Part shown: positions 1 to 7,632 of the stretch, in pieces
Layout: every line of letters begins with the position of its first letter
How positions within the stretch are numbered: the stretch's first letter is position 1
Assembly (NCBI GenBank): GCA_902625215.1
Contig: CACOAO010000014.1
Span: 1 to 53,695, forward strand
Direction of reading: 5' to 3'
Source of the DNA: an uncultured SAR116 cluster alpha proteobacterium
Lineage (GTDB): Bacteria > Pseudomonadota > Alphaproteobacteria > Puniceispirillales > Marisalimonadaceae
DNA: 53,695 nucleotides
The notes under the pieces: generated by a model
What the model was told of the DNA's origin: nothing
Seen by the model: the letters and a program-made list of their open reading frames with translations, nothing else
Database searches by the model: none
Made by a program: the position numbers and the translations under genes

Positions 1-1397
1 TTTATTTTTGATCTTAAAGTGTTTCTATTAAAACCAAGACATCTAGCAGCTTTTAATTGATTTCCTCTAAATAAATTTAAAGTTGTTTCGATCAGAGGCT
101 TTTCAATTTTAGAAATAAAATTATTATGTAAATTGTTTAAAGACAAGCTTTCATCAAAGTCTTTAAAATACTTTTTTAGATAATTTTTGAAATATAACTC
201 TAAATTTTCTTCATATTTATTATCTACATCAAATCTATCTTCCAATAATATCTCTTTAATAAGATTTAATGATATATCTTCAGTAGATGACAACAAACAC
301 AATCTTTCAATAACATTTTTTAACTCTCTTATATTACCTGGCCATGAATATTCTTTTAGAAGGTTCATACCTTGATATGAAATCGATCTTTTAATAAATT
401 TATTTTTATTAATCGTATTCAAAAACGATGAAGTTAAATCAGGTATGTCTTCAAATCTATCTTTTAATGTTGGAAGCCTTATAGGAACAACATTTAGTCT
501 ATAATACAAATCTTCTCTAAAGAGACCTTTATCAACAGCGTTGAGAATATTTATTTTTGTTGAAACAAAGATTCTTAACTTTATTAAATTTGAATTTTCT
601 GGAAATAAGTAAAATAAACCGTTTTCCAAAAAATTTAAAAAATTTTTTTGTTGAGTTTCAGATAATTCAGTAATGTCTTTTATATATATTGAACTTCCAC
701 TTAAATCATCAATAGTTTTTATGTTTATTGATGAGAAAGTATTAAATCTTTCAACAAAAAATTCTAATGAATAATCATCAAAAAATTTTCCATCTAAATT
801 TATGAAGTACTTATTTGTTTTTGAACTTAAATCATGAATAGATTTCGCAATAAGTTTTTTACCAGTACCACTATCTCCAGCAATCAAAACAGAAACATTT
901 TCATTCACTATTCTAGAAATTATTTTATAAATTTCTTGCATTGCCGTTGATTTTCCAATTACAGGACCCGAGTCATAAATATTTTTAGGTAATTCACTAA
1001 AATTTTCATTATTTGTAATTTTTGGTTGACTAAATGTACTCGATACTAAATTTAAAAGTTCATCTAAATCAAATGGTTTAGGCAAGTAATCAAATGCCCC
1101 TTTTTTTTCTGCTCTAACTGCAGTTAATAATGTTGTTCTTGCAGACATTACAATAATTTTTAAATTAGGATTACTTTTTTGTAATTTTGGCAAGATGTCA
1201 AGAGCATCACCATCTGGTAACCCAACGTCTGTAATAAGAACGTCAGCAAAATCAGATTCAATCAGTCTCCACATGCCAGCTGCAGTACCACTAGATTTAA
1301 CATTGTATCCTGCTCTAGTTAAAGCAGTTGAAATGACAACACGAATACTTCTATCGTCATCTACAACTATTATATTTTTAATTCTTTTTGTTTCCAT
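1..1397 (-). CDS. ntrC: NtrC nitrogen response regulator, GAFTGA-less, 3' end cut by window edge
   Basis: Partial gene: 465 residues are visible and only the last few C-terminal residues are missing. The start is the ATG at 1397, preceded by an AAGGAG Shine-Dalgarno, 18 bases after the ntrB stop. Residues 1-120 form a receiver with acidic DDD at 13-15, phospho-acceptor D57 (LITDVGLPDG) and the KPF lysine. The AAA+ part has Walker A GDSGTGKK at 174-181 and the conserved FREDLYYRLNVVPIRLP and YSWPGNIRELKN stretches. The C-terminal Fis helix-turn-helix (GNQLKAARCLGFNRNTLRSK) and the linker before it are clearly of alphaproteobacterial NtrC type. Oddities: the GAFTGA loop that contacts sigma-54 is absent, the Walker A-to-B segment is a few residues shorter than usual, and the Walker B Asp-Glu reads Lys-Asp (IYIKDI, 237-242). 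It should still bind DNA and be phosphorylated by NtrB, but classical ATP-driven sigma-54 activation looks impossible. Identity is firm; mechanism is inferred. Confidence 0.93.
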   Translation of the reverse strand, partial: METKRIKNIIVVDDDRSIRVVISTALTRAGYNVKSSGTAAGMWRLIESDFADVLITDVGLPDGDALDILPKLQKSNPNLKIIVMSARTTLLTAVRAEKKGAFDYLPKPFDLDELLNLVSSTFSQPKITNNENFSELPKNIYDSGPVIGKSTAMQEIYKIISRIVNENVSVLIAGDSGTGKKLIAKSIHDLSSKTNKYFINLDGKFFDDYSLEFFVERFNTFSSINIKTIDDLSGSSIYIKDITELSETQQKNFLNFLENGLFYLFPENSNLIKLRIFVSTKINILNAVDKGLFREDLYYRLNVVPIRLPTLKDRFEDIPDLTSSFLNTINKNKFIKRSISYQGMNLLKEYSWPGNIRELKNVIERLCLLSSTEDISLNLIKEILLEDRFDVDNKYEENLELYFKNYLKKYFKDFDESLSLNNLHNNFISKIEKPLIETTLNLFRGNQLKAARCLGFNRNTLRSKI

Positions 1398-1415
1398 ATA
1401 TATAAACTCCTTTTA

Positions 1416-2477
1416 CTAAGATTTCTTTAGAGGAAAATTTATACAAAAATTTGTAAAACCAGGGCGAGATGTAACATCTATTACTGCATTCATTTCTTCT
1501 AGACCACTAGCAACTATTGACAATCCAAGACCTTTTCCTTCTTTTTTTGTTGAAACAAAAGGATCAAATATATTTGATAATAAGTTGTTTGGTATACCTG
1601 TACCAAAATCAATAATTTCAATTTGTAGTGGTAATTGAATAGGAAAATCTTCTTTGCCAAATGAAGTAATCTTATTAGAATTAAAGCTTGTCTTAATTTT
1701 TATATTACCTTTATTAAAGCTGGCTTCAGTAGCATTTTTTAATAGATTGATAATAATTTGAATTAAAAGATTTTTATTAGCAAATATTCTTGGAAGTGAT
1801 GGATCGAATTGATCTATAAAATTAATTTCATTACCAAAACTATTTTTGGCAACACTCTTACAATGATTTAAAATTTCATGGATATTTAAACTTTCGAAAT
1901 CTGATATATTATTATTATTACTAATTTGCTCCATTCTATCTAATAAAACTTTAACACGGTCACATTCAATAGATATAAGTTGTGTCAATTCCAATGATGT
2001 CGAATTATGTTTTAAATCACTAGCAATTAATTGTGATGCGCCTTTAATACCTGCCAAAGGATTTTTTAATTCATGCATTAACATATCAATCATTGAAGAA
2101 AATGATTTTGAAATCTTACTATTTATCTTTTGTGATTGATACATTTCTAAAAGAGCTAATTGACTGATTTGTATTAAAATTTGATTATTATCTAAAGAAA
2201 AAGGAATAAGATGAACTCTTACTTTTCTATTTGGAAAATTCAGATTACTTAAATCCAAGCTTTCTTCTGTGATACCAGTTCTATTTTTTCTAACTCTTTT
2301 AATTAAATTCAATATTGGAGAATCATTAGGAATCAGTTCATCAATCTTTTTACCTATTAATATATTCGAACTAATACCAAAAAATTCTTCACCAATTTCG
2401 TTTACATAAATAAATTCATTAAATTTATTTACTAAAAAAACTGGAGTTCTTAATTCATTTAAAATATTATTTTGCAT
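1416..2477 (-). CDS. ntrB: NtrB nitrogen-regulation sensor histidine kinase
   Basis: This is the cytosolic sensor kinase of the NtrB/NtrC pair, expected to autophosphorylate on His and pass phosphate to D57 of the adjacent NtrC under control of PII. A PAS domain lies at about 1-110. The H-box MHELKNPLAGIKGASQLI near 135-152 has the NtrB-type HELKNPL signature. The HATPase domain has an N-box (INLLKNATEAS), G1 (IDFGTGIP) and G2 (GKGLGLSIV). No membrane segments are present, as expected for NtrB. At 353 residues it has normal family length. It is the first gene of the ntrBC pair and is read divergently from ispDF across a 122-base regulatory gap. The usual alphaproteobacterial upstream partner dusB (nifR3) is not here. 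Identification is firm. Confidence 0.95.
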   Translation of the reverse strand: MQNNILNELRTPVFLVNKFNEFIYVNEIGEEFFGISSNILIGKKIDELIPNDSPILNLIKRVRKNRTGITEESLDLSNLNFPNRKVRVHLIPFSLDNNQILIQISQLALLEMYQSQKINSKISKSFSSMIDMLMHELKNPLAGIKGASQLIASDLKHNSTSLELTQLISIECDRVKVLLDRMEQISNNNNISDFESLNIHEILNHCKSVAKNSFGNEINFIDQFDPSLPRIFANKNLLIQIIINLLKNATEASFNKGNIKIKTSFNSNKITSFGKEDFPIQLPLQIEIIDFGTGIPNNLLSNIFDPFVSTKKEGKGLGLSIVASGLEEMNAVIDVTSRPGFTNFCINFPLKKS

Positions 2478-2531
2478 TATATTACAAATATTAAAATTTA
2501 GATTTTAAAAACATAAATGATTATAAATTAA

Positions 2532-2549
2532 ACAAATTTTTAAATTTGT
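2532..2549. repeat. 18-base palindrome between ntrB and ispDF
   Basis: Perfect inverted repeat ACAAATTT-TT-AAATTTGT in the divergent promoter region, just upstream of the ntrB TATAAT-like hexamer. It could be an operator half-turn or simply AT-rich symmetry; no family can be named. Confidence 0.35.
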
Positions 2550-2566
2550 AAAAAAGATAATAAAAA

Positions 2567-2585
2567 TTGCACAATTTTATAGCAA
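2567..2585. promoter_or_regulatory. Candidate NtrC-binding site (TTGC-N11-GCAA)
   Basis: TTGCACAATTTTATAGCAA matches the outer bases and spacing of the enteric NtrC operator (TTGCACCA-N3-TGGTGCAA, that is TTGC-N11-GCAA). The left half TTGCAC is perfect; the right half is TAGCAA instead of GTGCAA. The symmetry extends to eight-base arms AAAATTGC/GCAATTTT (2563-2589). It lies about 90-110 bases upstream of the ntrB start, where NtrC autoregulation would be expected, and also just upstream of the ispDF ribosome-binding site. Chance occurrence in such AT-rich DNA cannot be excluded. Confidence 0.4.
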
Positions 2586-2599
2586 TTTTGGAGATGAAA

Positions 2600-3793
2600 A
2601 TGAGCTATGGTAAATTGGCGTTAATATTACTAGCTGGAGGGATGGGTAAGAGATTTAATGAAAAAATAAGTAAGCAAATGTTACGTTATAATAATGTAAC
2701 TATCTTAGAGATGAATATAATTATTTTTAAGAAATATTTAAAAAAAATACCAATTCAAGTTGTAACTAATAATAAAGATATATTTGAAATTTCTGAAATA
2801 TGTAAAAAATATGATTTACTCACTCCAGTATTGGGTGGCACTGAAAGACATAGAAGTTCGCAACATGGCCTGAATGCAATTAAAAAAATTAACCCAAAAT
2901 ATGTCATGATTCATGATGTTGCACGACCTATAGTTTCTCATCAAGTAATAAAACAATTACTTTTATATAGTAAGAAGGAAATTTTTTGTGTGGTTCCAGT
3001 AATAAAAATTAATGATTCTATTAGAAAAGTGTCAAAGAATACAATTGAAAATGTTATCCCTAAAAACAACAAAGTTTTAGTTCAAACACCTCAACTATGT
3101 AATTACAGCATCCTTAAAAATATACTTGAAAATAATAATAAAAAATTTGAAGACGAAAGTGCTGCTTTCTTGGATAATTCGATGAATGTGATTGCTATTG
3201 ATGGCGATCCACGTACATTAAAAATTACCTATAAAAAAGATCTTAATTTATTGGAGCCATTGTTGTTTATGAATGAAAATAATTATATTACTAAAATTGG
3301 AAATGGTTTCGATGTACATAGATTTGATAATAGCAAAAGTTCAAAAAACAACTTTATTAAGTTAGGTGGAATAAAAATTAAAAATTTAAACCCACTAATA
3401 GGCCATTCTGATGCTGATGTATTGCTTCATGCAATTACTGATAGTATTTTAGGCATTATTAATAAAGGTGATATAGGTAGTATTTTTCCTCCAACAGATG
3501 AAAAATGGAAAAATGCAGACAGTTCTATATTTTTAAAACATGCGTCAAAATTACTCCAGGATGAAAGAGGTAAAATTAATAACATAGATGCAATAATAAT
3601 CTGTGAAAAACCAAAGATATCAGATTATTCAACACGAATTAAAGTGAATATTGCAAAAATCCTTGATATAGAGGAGCAAAGAATAAGTGTTAAAGGAAAA
3701 ACGTCTGAAAGTATTGGTTTTATTGGTAGGCAAGAAGGGATTGCAGCTCTTGTGTCAACAGCCATTCAAATAAAAGATAAATATATTAAATGA
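2600..3793 (+). CDS. ispDF: Bifunctional IspD/IspF isoprenoid enzyme
   Basis: Fusion of 2-C-methyl-D-erythritol 4-phosphate cytidylyltransferase (IspD, about 1-225) and 2-C-methyl-D-erythritol 2,4-cyclodiphosphate synthase (IspF, about 235-397), catalysing two steps of the MEP isoprenoid pathway in the cytosol. IspD shows the CTP-binding LILLAGGMGKRF loop and HDVARPIVS; the usual PKQ is SKQ here. IspF shows the metal ligands DVHRF, GHSDADVLLHAITD, GDIGSIFPP and KGKTSESIGFIGR. The open frame reaches up to 2567, but GGAG at 2590-2593 is correctly spaced only for the ATG at 2600, giving 397 residues (MSYGKLALIL). It overlaps pgpA by four bases (ATGA). IspDF fusions are common in alphaproteobacteria. 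Firm. Confidence 0.96.
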   Translation: MSYGKLALILLAGGMGKRFNEKISKQMLRYNNVTILEMNIIIFKKYLKKIPIQVVTNNKDIFEISEICKKYDLLTPVLGGTERHRSSQHGLNAIKKINPKYVMIHDVARPIVSHQVIKQLLLYSKKEIFCVVPVIKINDSIRKVSKNTIENVIPKNNKVLVQTPQLCNYSILKNILENNNKKFEDESAAFLDNSMNVIAIDGDPRTLKITYKKDLNLLEPLLFMNENNYITKIGNGFDVHRFDNSKSSKNNFIKLGGIKIKNLNPLIGHSDADVLLHAITDSILGIINKGDIGSIFPPTDEKWKNADSSIFLKHASKLLQDERGKINNIDAIIICEKPKISDYSTRIKVNIAKILDIEEQRISVKGKTSESIGFIGRQEGIAALVSTAIQIKDKYIK

Positions 3794-4308
3794 TTAAAAA
3801 TCTAAAACTTTTATTATGGTTATCAAAAATTGCTGAATTATACCCAATTGGTCAATCAAAATATGCCCCAGGCACCCTTGCCTCTATAATTGCAATTTTT
3901 GTAGGTTACTTTTTCTTATTTAATTTGGATATAAAATTTTATTTAATTTTTTTAGCTATTTGCATAATTATAAGTTATTTTCTTTGTGAAGCACATATAA
4001 AATTATATAAGAAAAAAGATCCAAAAGAAGTTGTAGTAGACGAGTTATCTGGCCAATTTATTGCAATATTAGGTTGCGTACAATCTGAAAAAATTGCTTA
4101 TGTTTTTTTATCTTTAATGTCATCATTTATATTATTTAGATTTTTTGACATTACAAAAATTGGTCCTATTAAAAAATTTGAGAATTTACCTAATGGCATT
4201 GGTATAATGGCAGATGATATTATAGCAGGTTTATTTGCGTTTATAATCCAAGCCGCAATGTTAACTAGCTTAAATCAAAATATTTATATTAAAACATTAT
4301 GGAATTAG
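3790..4308 (+). CDS. pgpA: Phosphatidylglycerophosphatase A
   Basis: Inner-membrane phosphatase that removes the phosphate from phosphatidylglycerophosphate to give phosphatidylglycerol. Its 172 residues match family length. Signature parts are YAPGTLAS near the N-terminus, the acidic VVDELSGQFIA around 82-93, RFFDITKIGPIKK, and the C-terminal GIGIMADDIIAG. About four membrane segments are visible (35-55, 55-70, 100-120, 140-160). It is translationally coupled to ispDF by an ATGA overlap and overlaps the next gene pncC by ten bases, so the three form one operon. Identification is firm. Confidence 0.93.
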   Translation: MIKNLKLLLWLSKIAELYPIGQSKYAPGTLASIIAIFVGYFFLFNLDIKFYLIFLAICIIISYFLCEAHIKLYKKKDPKEVVVDELSGQFIAILGCVQSEKIAYVFLSLMSSFILFRFFDITKIGPIKKFENLPNGIGIMADDIIAGLFAFIIQAAMLTSLNQNIYIKTLWN

Positions 4309-4802
4309 AAATGTGGAAAAAAATTAATAACGAAACAAAAAAGCTATATTTAAATTGTGTTAAGAAAAATTTAATAGTAACTACTGCAGAAAGCTGCACA
4401 GGTGGTATGATATCTTCTGCTATTGTTCATATTAATGGCTCAAGCCAAATATTTAAATCCTCATTTGTAACTTATTCTAACGATATGAAAAGTAAATTGC
4501 TTAATATATCAAATGATTTAATTAAAAAAAATGGAGCTGTTAGCGAAATAATAGCATTTAATATGGCTAAAAACTCATTAAAAATCTTAAAGGCAAATTT
4601 ATCTATTGCAGTTACTGGAATTGCTGGCCCTACTGGTGGAACTATTGATAAACCTGTTGGACTTGTTTGGATTGGAGTTGGTACTGATAAAAAGATTATT
4701 ACAAACAAATATCAATTTAATGGAAATAGGCTTGAAATAAGACAAAAAACTACATACGAAGCATTGAAATTAGCTAACAAAGTGCTTTTAGAATTTCAAT
4801 AA
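4299..4802 (+). CDS. pncC: Nicotinamide-nucleotide amidase (CinA C-terminal domain protein)
   Basis: Stand-alone CinA C-terminal domain, which deamidates nicotinamide mononucleotide to nicotinate mononucleotide in pyridine nucleotide salvage. Diagnostic stretches are TTAESCTGGMISSAIV (Ser nucleophile region), SFVTYSNDMKSKLL and AVTGIAGPTGGTIDKPVGLVWIG. The N-terminal MoCF-like half of full CinA is absent, as in many proteobacteria. The start is uncertain: the ATG at 4299 lies inside pgpA, and an in-frame ATG at 4311 has a better placed GGA. The stop at 4800-4802 abuts the stop of the opposing gene with no base between. The pgpA-pncC-COQ10 order is typical of alphaproteobacteria. Confidence 0.93.
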   Translation: MELEMWKKINNETKKLYLNCVKKNLIVTTAESCTGGMISSAIVHINGSSQIFKSSFVTYSNDMKSKLLNISNDLIKKNGAVSEIIAFNMAKNSLKILKANLSIAVTGIAGPTGGTIDKPVGLVWIGVGTDKKIITNKYQFNGNRLEIRQKTTYEALKLANKVLLEFQ

Positions 4803-5231
4803 TTAACTATACAATTTATCAGCCCTATTCTCAAAAGCCTTTACCATTTTTTGTACAGCTTCATTAAACAGAGTTTCCATCAAAGTTTGTAAAAAAATAG
4901 ATTTAAATTTAAAATCAACCATAAACTCAATCTCACAGCCATCTGAATTTTCTTTAAATATCCAGTAATTTTGAAGATATTCAAAAGGTCCATCTTTATA
5001 ATCGACAATTATTTTTTTCTTTTTTTTATCAAGAGTTATTTTTGAAGAGTAAATCTCTTTATAAATTTTAAACCCAATTATTAAATCAGCTTCAAAAGAT
5101 TTTGAATTTGCTTTTTTAATTCTTGCACCTAAACACCACGGCAAGAATTCTGGATATTTTTTAACATCTGCCACTAAATTAAATAAATTATTTGGAGTAT
5201 GTTTTATTATTCTCCGTTCTTCATGCTTCAT
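4803..5231 (-). CDS. COQ10/RatA-type ubiquinone-binding START protein
   Basis: Small START/SRPBCC-fold protein of 142 residues (polyketide cyclase family PF03364), related to mitochondrial COQ10, which binds ubiquinone and supports respiratory electron transfer, and to E. coli RatA. Visible signatures are the opening HEERRIIKHTPNNLFNLVADV, then YPEFLPWCLGARI and the C-terminal helix LFNEAVQKMVKAFENRA. It is the last gene of the pdh-lip run, 14 bases after lipA, a placement conserved in alphaproteobacteria. I favour the COQ10 role over a RatA toxin role because there is no RatB partner and the neighbours are respiratory. Function is inferred from family. Confidence 0.88.
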   Translation of the reverse strand: MKHEERRIIKHTPNNLFNLVADVKKYPEFLPWCLGARIKKANSKSFEADLIIGFKIYKEIYSSKITLDKKKKKIIVDYKDGPFEYLQNYWIFKENSDGCEIEFMVDFKFKSIFLQTLMETLFNEAVQKMVKAFENRADKLYS

Positions 5232-5245
5232 TTAAGATTACTTTA

Positions 5246-6184
5246 CTAACTATTTAATTGATTAATTCTAATTTTTTTTAATTTTTCAAAATCTTCGCTT
5301 GCATGAAAACTGCTTCTTGTTAATGGAGAAGATGAAACTAATAAAAAGCCTTTAGATAAAGCAACTTTTTTATATAGATCAAACTCATCGGGATTTACAA
5401 ATTTCTCTACTTTATGATGTTTTACAGTAGGTTGTAGATATTGACCAATAGTTAAAAAGTCAATATCAGCAGATCTCATATCATCCATAACTTGATAAAT
5501 TTCATTTTGACTTTCACCTAATCCAACCATTATTCCTGATTTTGTAAAAATATTTGGATCAACTTCTTTTACTTTAGCTAATAAATTTAATGAATGAAAA
5601 TATCTAGCACCAGGACGAACAGTTGGATATAATCTCGGAACTGTCTCAAGATTATGATTAAATACATCTGGTTTCGCATTTATTACTTTTTCAAGAGCTC
5701 CTACTTTTCGCAAGAAGTCAGGTGTTAAAATTTCAATTGAAGTTTTTGGTGAAAAATGTCGTATGTCATTTATTGTATTAACAAAATGATTAGCTCCACC
5801 ATCATTTAAATCATCTCTATCAACTGAAGTTATAACAACGTGACTTAATTTTAATCTTGCAACTGATTTAGCAACTCTTATTGGTTCAGATAAATCAAGT
5901 TTATTTGGTTTACCAGTGGCAACATTGCAGAAAGCACACGCTCTAGTGCATGTGTCACCCATAATCATCATAGTAGCATGTTTTTTAGACCAACAATTTC
6001 CTATATTAGGACAACTAGCTTCTTCACAAACAGTTGTAATGTTTAGGTCATCTAACAATCCTTTTGTTTCCTCAAAGATTTTACCCAAAGGTGCTTTTAC
6101 TCTTAACCAATCAGGCTTTGGTGGTGAGATATTATCTTGTTTATGGACTTTTTCTGGATGTCTTATTTTTTTTATTTCGTTCAT
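5246..6184 (-). CDS. lipA: Lipoyl synthase
   Basis: Radical-SAM enzyme that inserts two sulfur atoms into octanoyl groups on lipoyl domains, here those of PdhB and PdhC encoded just upstream. The auxiliary 4Fe-4S cysteines are in [13 protein letters not shown] and the radical-SAM cluster is [10 protein letters not shown]. The C-terminal RSSYHA-like region reads [11 protein letters not shown], with the arginine-serine-serine sulfur-donor serine present. At 312 residues it is of normal length. It follows lpd by 30 bases on the same strand, linking cofactor supply to the pyruvate dehydrogenase complex. Firm. Confidence 0.97.
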   Translation of the reverse strand: MNEIKKIRHPEKVHKQDNISPPKPDWLRVKAPLGKIFEETKGLLDDLNITTVCEEASCPNIGNCWSKKHATMMIMGDTCTRACAFCNVATGKPNKLDLSEPIRVAKSVARLKLSHVVITSVDRDDLNDGGANHFVNTINDIRHFSPKTSIEILTPDFLRKVGALEKVINAKPDVFNHNLETVPRLYPTVRPGARYFHSLNLLAKVKEVDPNIFTKSGIMVGLGESQNEIYQVMDDMRSADIDFLTIGQYLQPTVKHHKVEKFVNPDEFDLYKKVALSKGFLLVSSSPLTRSSFHASEDFEKLKKIRINQLNS

Positions 6185-6214
6185 GTTAATATTTTAAAAA
6201 GTTAATATAAATTT

Positions 6215-7624
6215 TCAATAATGAATAGCTTGATTATAAGCATCTAAAACTGATTCATGCATACTCTCAGACAATGTTGGATGAGGAAAAATAGTGTGCA
6301 TTAGTTCATGTTCAGTGGTTTCAAGTTTTTTTGCTATGGAAAAGCCTTGAATTAATTCTGTTACTTCAGGGCCTACCATGTGAGCTCCAATCAATTCTCC
6401 AGTGTCCTTGTCAAAAATTGTCTTAATTAAACCTTCCGATTCACCTAAAGCAATAGCTTTTCCATTACCAATGAATGGAAATTTACCAATTTTTAAATTT
6501 AGATTACTAGATCTTGCTTGTTCTTCTGTCATTCCTATTGAAGCAACTTGTGGCCTGCAGTAGGTGCAGCCTGGTATTGAAGTTTTATCAATTGGTTTTA
6601 AATTTTTACGACCAGCAATATTTTCTACACATAAAATACCTTCGTGACTAGCTTTATGCGCCAACCAAGGACCTTCAGTAATATCACCTATTGCATAAAT
6701 TCCTTTTTCATTAGTTTCTAAAAATTCATTGGTAACAATATGCCCTTTATCAATTTTAATATTAAAATTCTCTAATCCTAATTTTTCAGTATTAGCTATT
6801 ATTCCAACAGCTAATATAATCTTTTCTGATTTTATAACTTCAACTTTTCCATTAATAGATATTTCAGCTGTGATTGAACCCATTTTACTGTCAACTGTTT
6901 TTAGTGTTGTATTAGTTTTTATTTTAATACCTCTTTTTTCAAAATTTGTTTTAACAATATTTGAGATATCTATATCTTCATTAGGTAAAATTGAAGACAA
7001 AGATTCAATTATAGTTACATCAACTCCCAAATCATTATAAAAGGAGGCAAATTCCATTCCAATTGCTCCCGAACCAACAATTACAAGTGATGAGGGTAAG
7101 TTTGGAGGTGTCATTGCTGTTTTGTAATCCCAAATATTTATTCCATCAGCTGAAACAAAAGGTAAATTTCTAGATCTCGCACCGGTTGCAAGAATAATAT
7201 TTTTAGCTGATTTTGTAACGACATCGTCATTTTTTTTTATACTAATTTTTTTTAAATTAGACGTATCTTTAATTAAACTGCCGAAACCTTCAAATATTTT
7301 AACTTTATTTTTTTTCAATAAATGACTTATCCCAGATGATAGCTGTGATGCAACTTTTCTAGAACGTTTAGTTATGTTATTTATATCCATTCTTATATCA
7401 GATACTGTAAAACCAAATTCATTTACATTGTCTAACATATGCCTGATTTCACTAGCCCTTAATAGCGCTTTAGTAGGAATACATCCCCAATTTAAACAAA
7501 TACCACCTAAATGTTTGTCCTCTACTAATGCAACTGACATACCTAATTGAGACGCTCTAATTGCCGCTACATATCCACCTGGACCACCACCAATAACAAT
7601 AAGATCATAATCGATATTTGTCAT
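6215..7624 (-). CDS. lpdA: Dihydrolipoamide dehydrogenase (E3)
   Basis: Flavoprotein that reoxidises dihydrolipoyl groups of the 2-oxoacid dehydrogenase complexes with NAD+. It has 469 residues with an N-terminal FAD-binding GGGPGGYVAAIRA, the redox disulfide GGICLNWGCIPTKALLRASE, the second dinucleotide site VIVGSGAIGMEFASF, the FAD motif IYAIGDI and the interface active-site HPTLSESMHE. It is the fourth gene of the pdhA-pdhB-pdhC-lpd block, eight bases after pdhC. The complex also serves 2-oxoglutarate dehydrogenase in most relatives; no second lpd is visible here. Firm. Confidence 0.97.
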   Translation of the reverse strand: MTNIDYDLIVIGGGPGGYVAAIRASQLGMSVALVEDKHLGGICLNWGCIPTKALLRASEIRHMLDNVNEFGFTVSDIRMDINNITKRSRKVASQLSSGISHLLKKNKVKIFEGFGSLIKDTSNLKKISIKKNDDVVTKSAKNIILATGARSRNLPFVSADGINIWDYKTAMTPPNLPSSLVIVGSGAIGMEFASFYNDLGVDVTIIESLSSILPNEDIDISNIVKTNFEKRGIKIKTNTTLKTVDSKMGSITAEISINGKVEVIKSEKIILAVGIIANTEKLGLENFNIKIDKGHIVTNEFLETNEKGIYAIGDITEGPWLAHKASHEGILCVENIAGRKNLKPIDKTSIPGCTYCRPQVASIGMTEEQARSSNLNLKIGKFPFIGNGKAIALGESEGLIKTIFDKDTGELIGAHMVGPEVTELIQGFSIAKKLETTEHELMHTIFPHPTLSESMHESVLDAYNQAIHY

Positions 7625-7632
7625 ATTTTTTC

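Larger units (their letters stand above)
2478..2599. promoter_or_regulatory. Divergent ntrB / ispDF intergenic control region
   Basis: Gap of 122 bases, nearly all A/T, between divergent ntrB and ispDF. It holds a TATAAT -10-like hexamer for ntrB (minus strand, 2520-2525; no convincing -35), an 18-base palindrome at 2532-2549, an NtrC-box-like inverted repeat at 2567-2585, and the ispDF Shine-Dalgarno GGAG at 2590-2593. Promoter function is inferred from position and motifs only. Confidence 0.45.

Noticed and set aside
187-1419. Short plus-strand open frames at the left edge suggesting small genes
   Set aside because: They are antisense to ntrC, whose frame is continuous from 1397 to the window edge and matches NtrC throughout.
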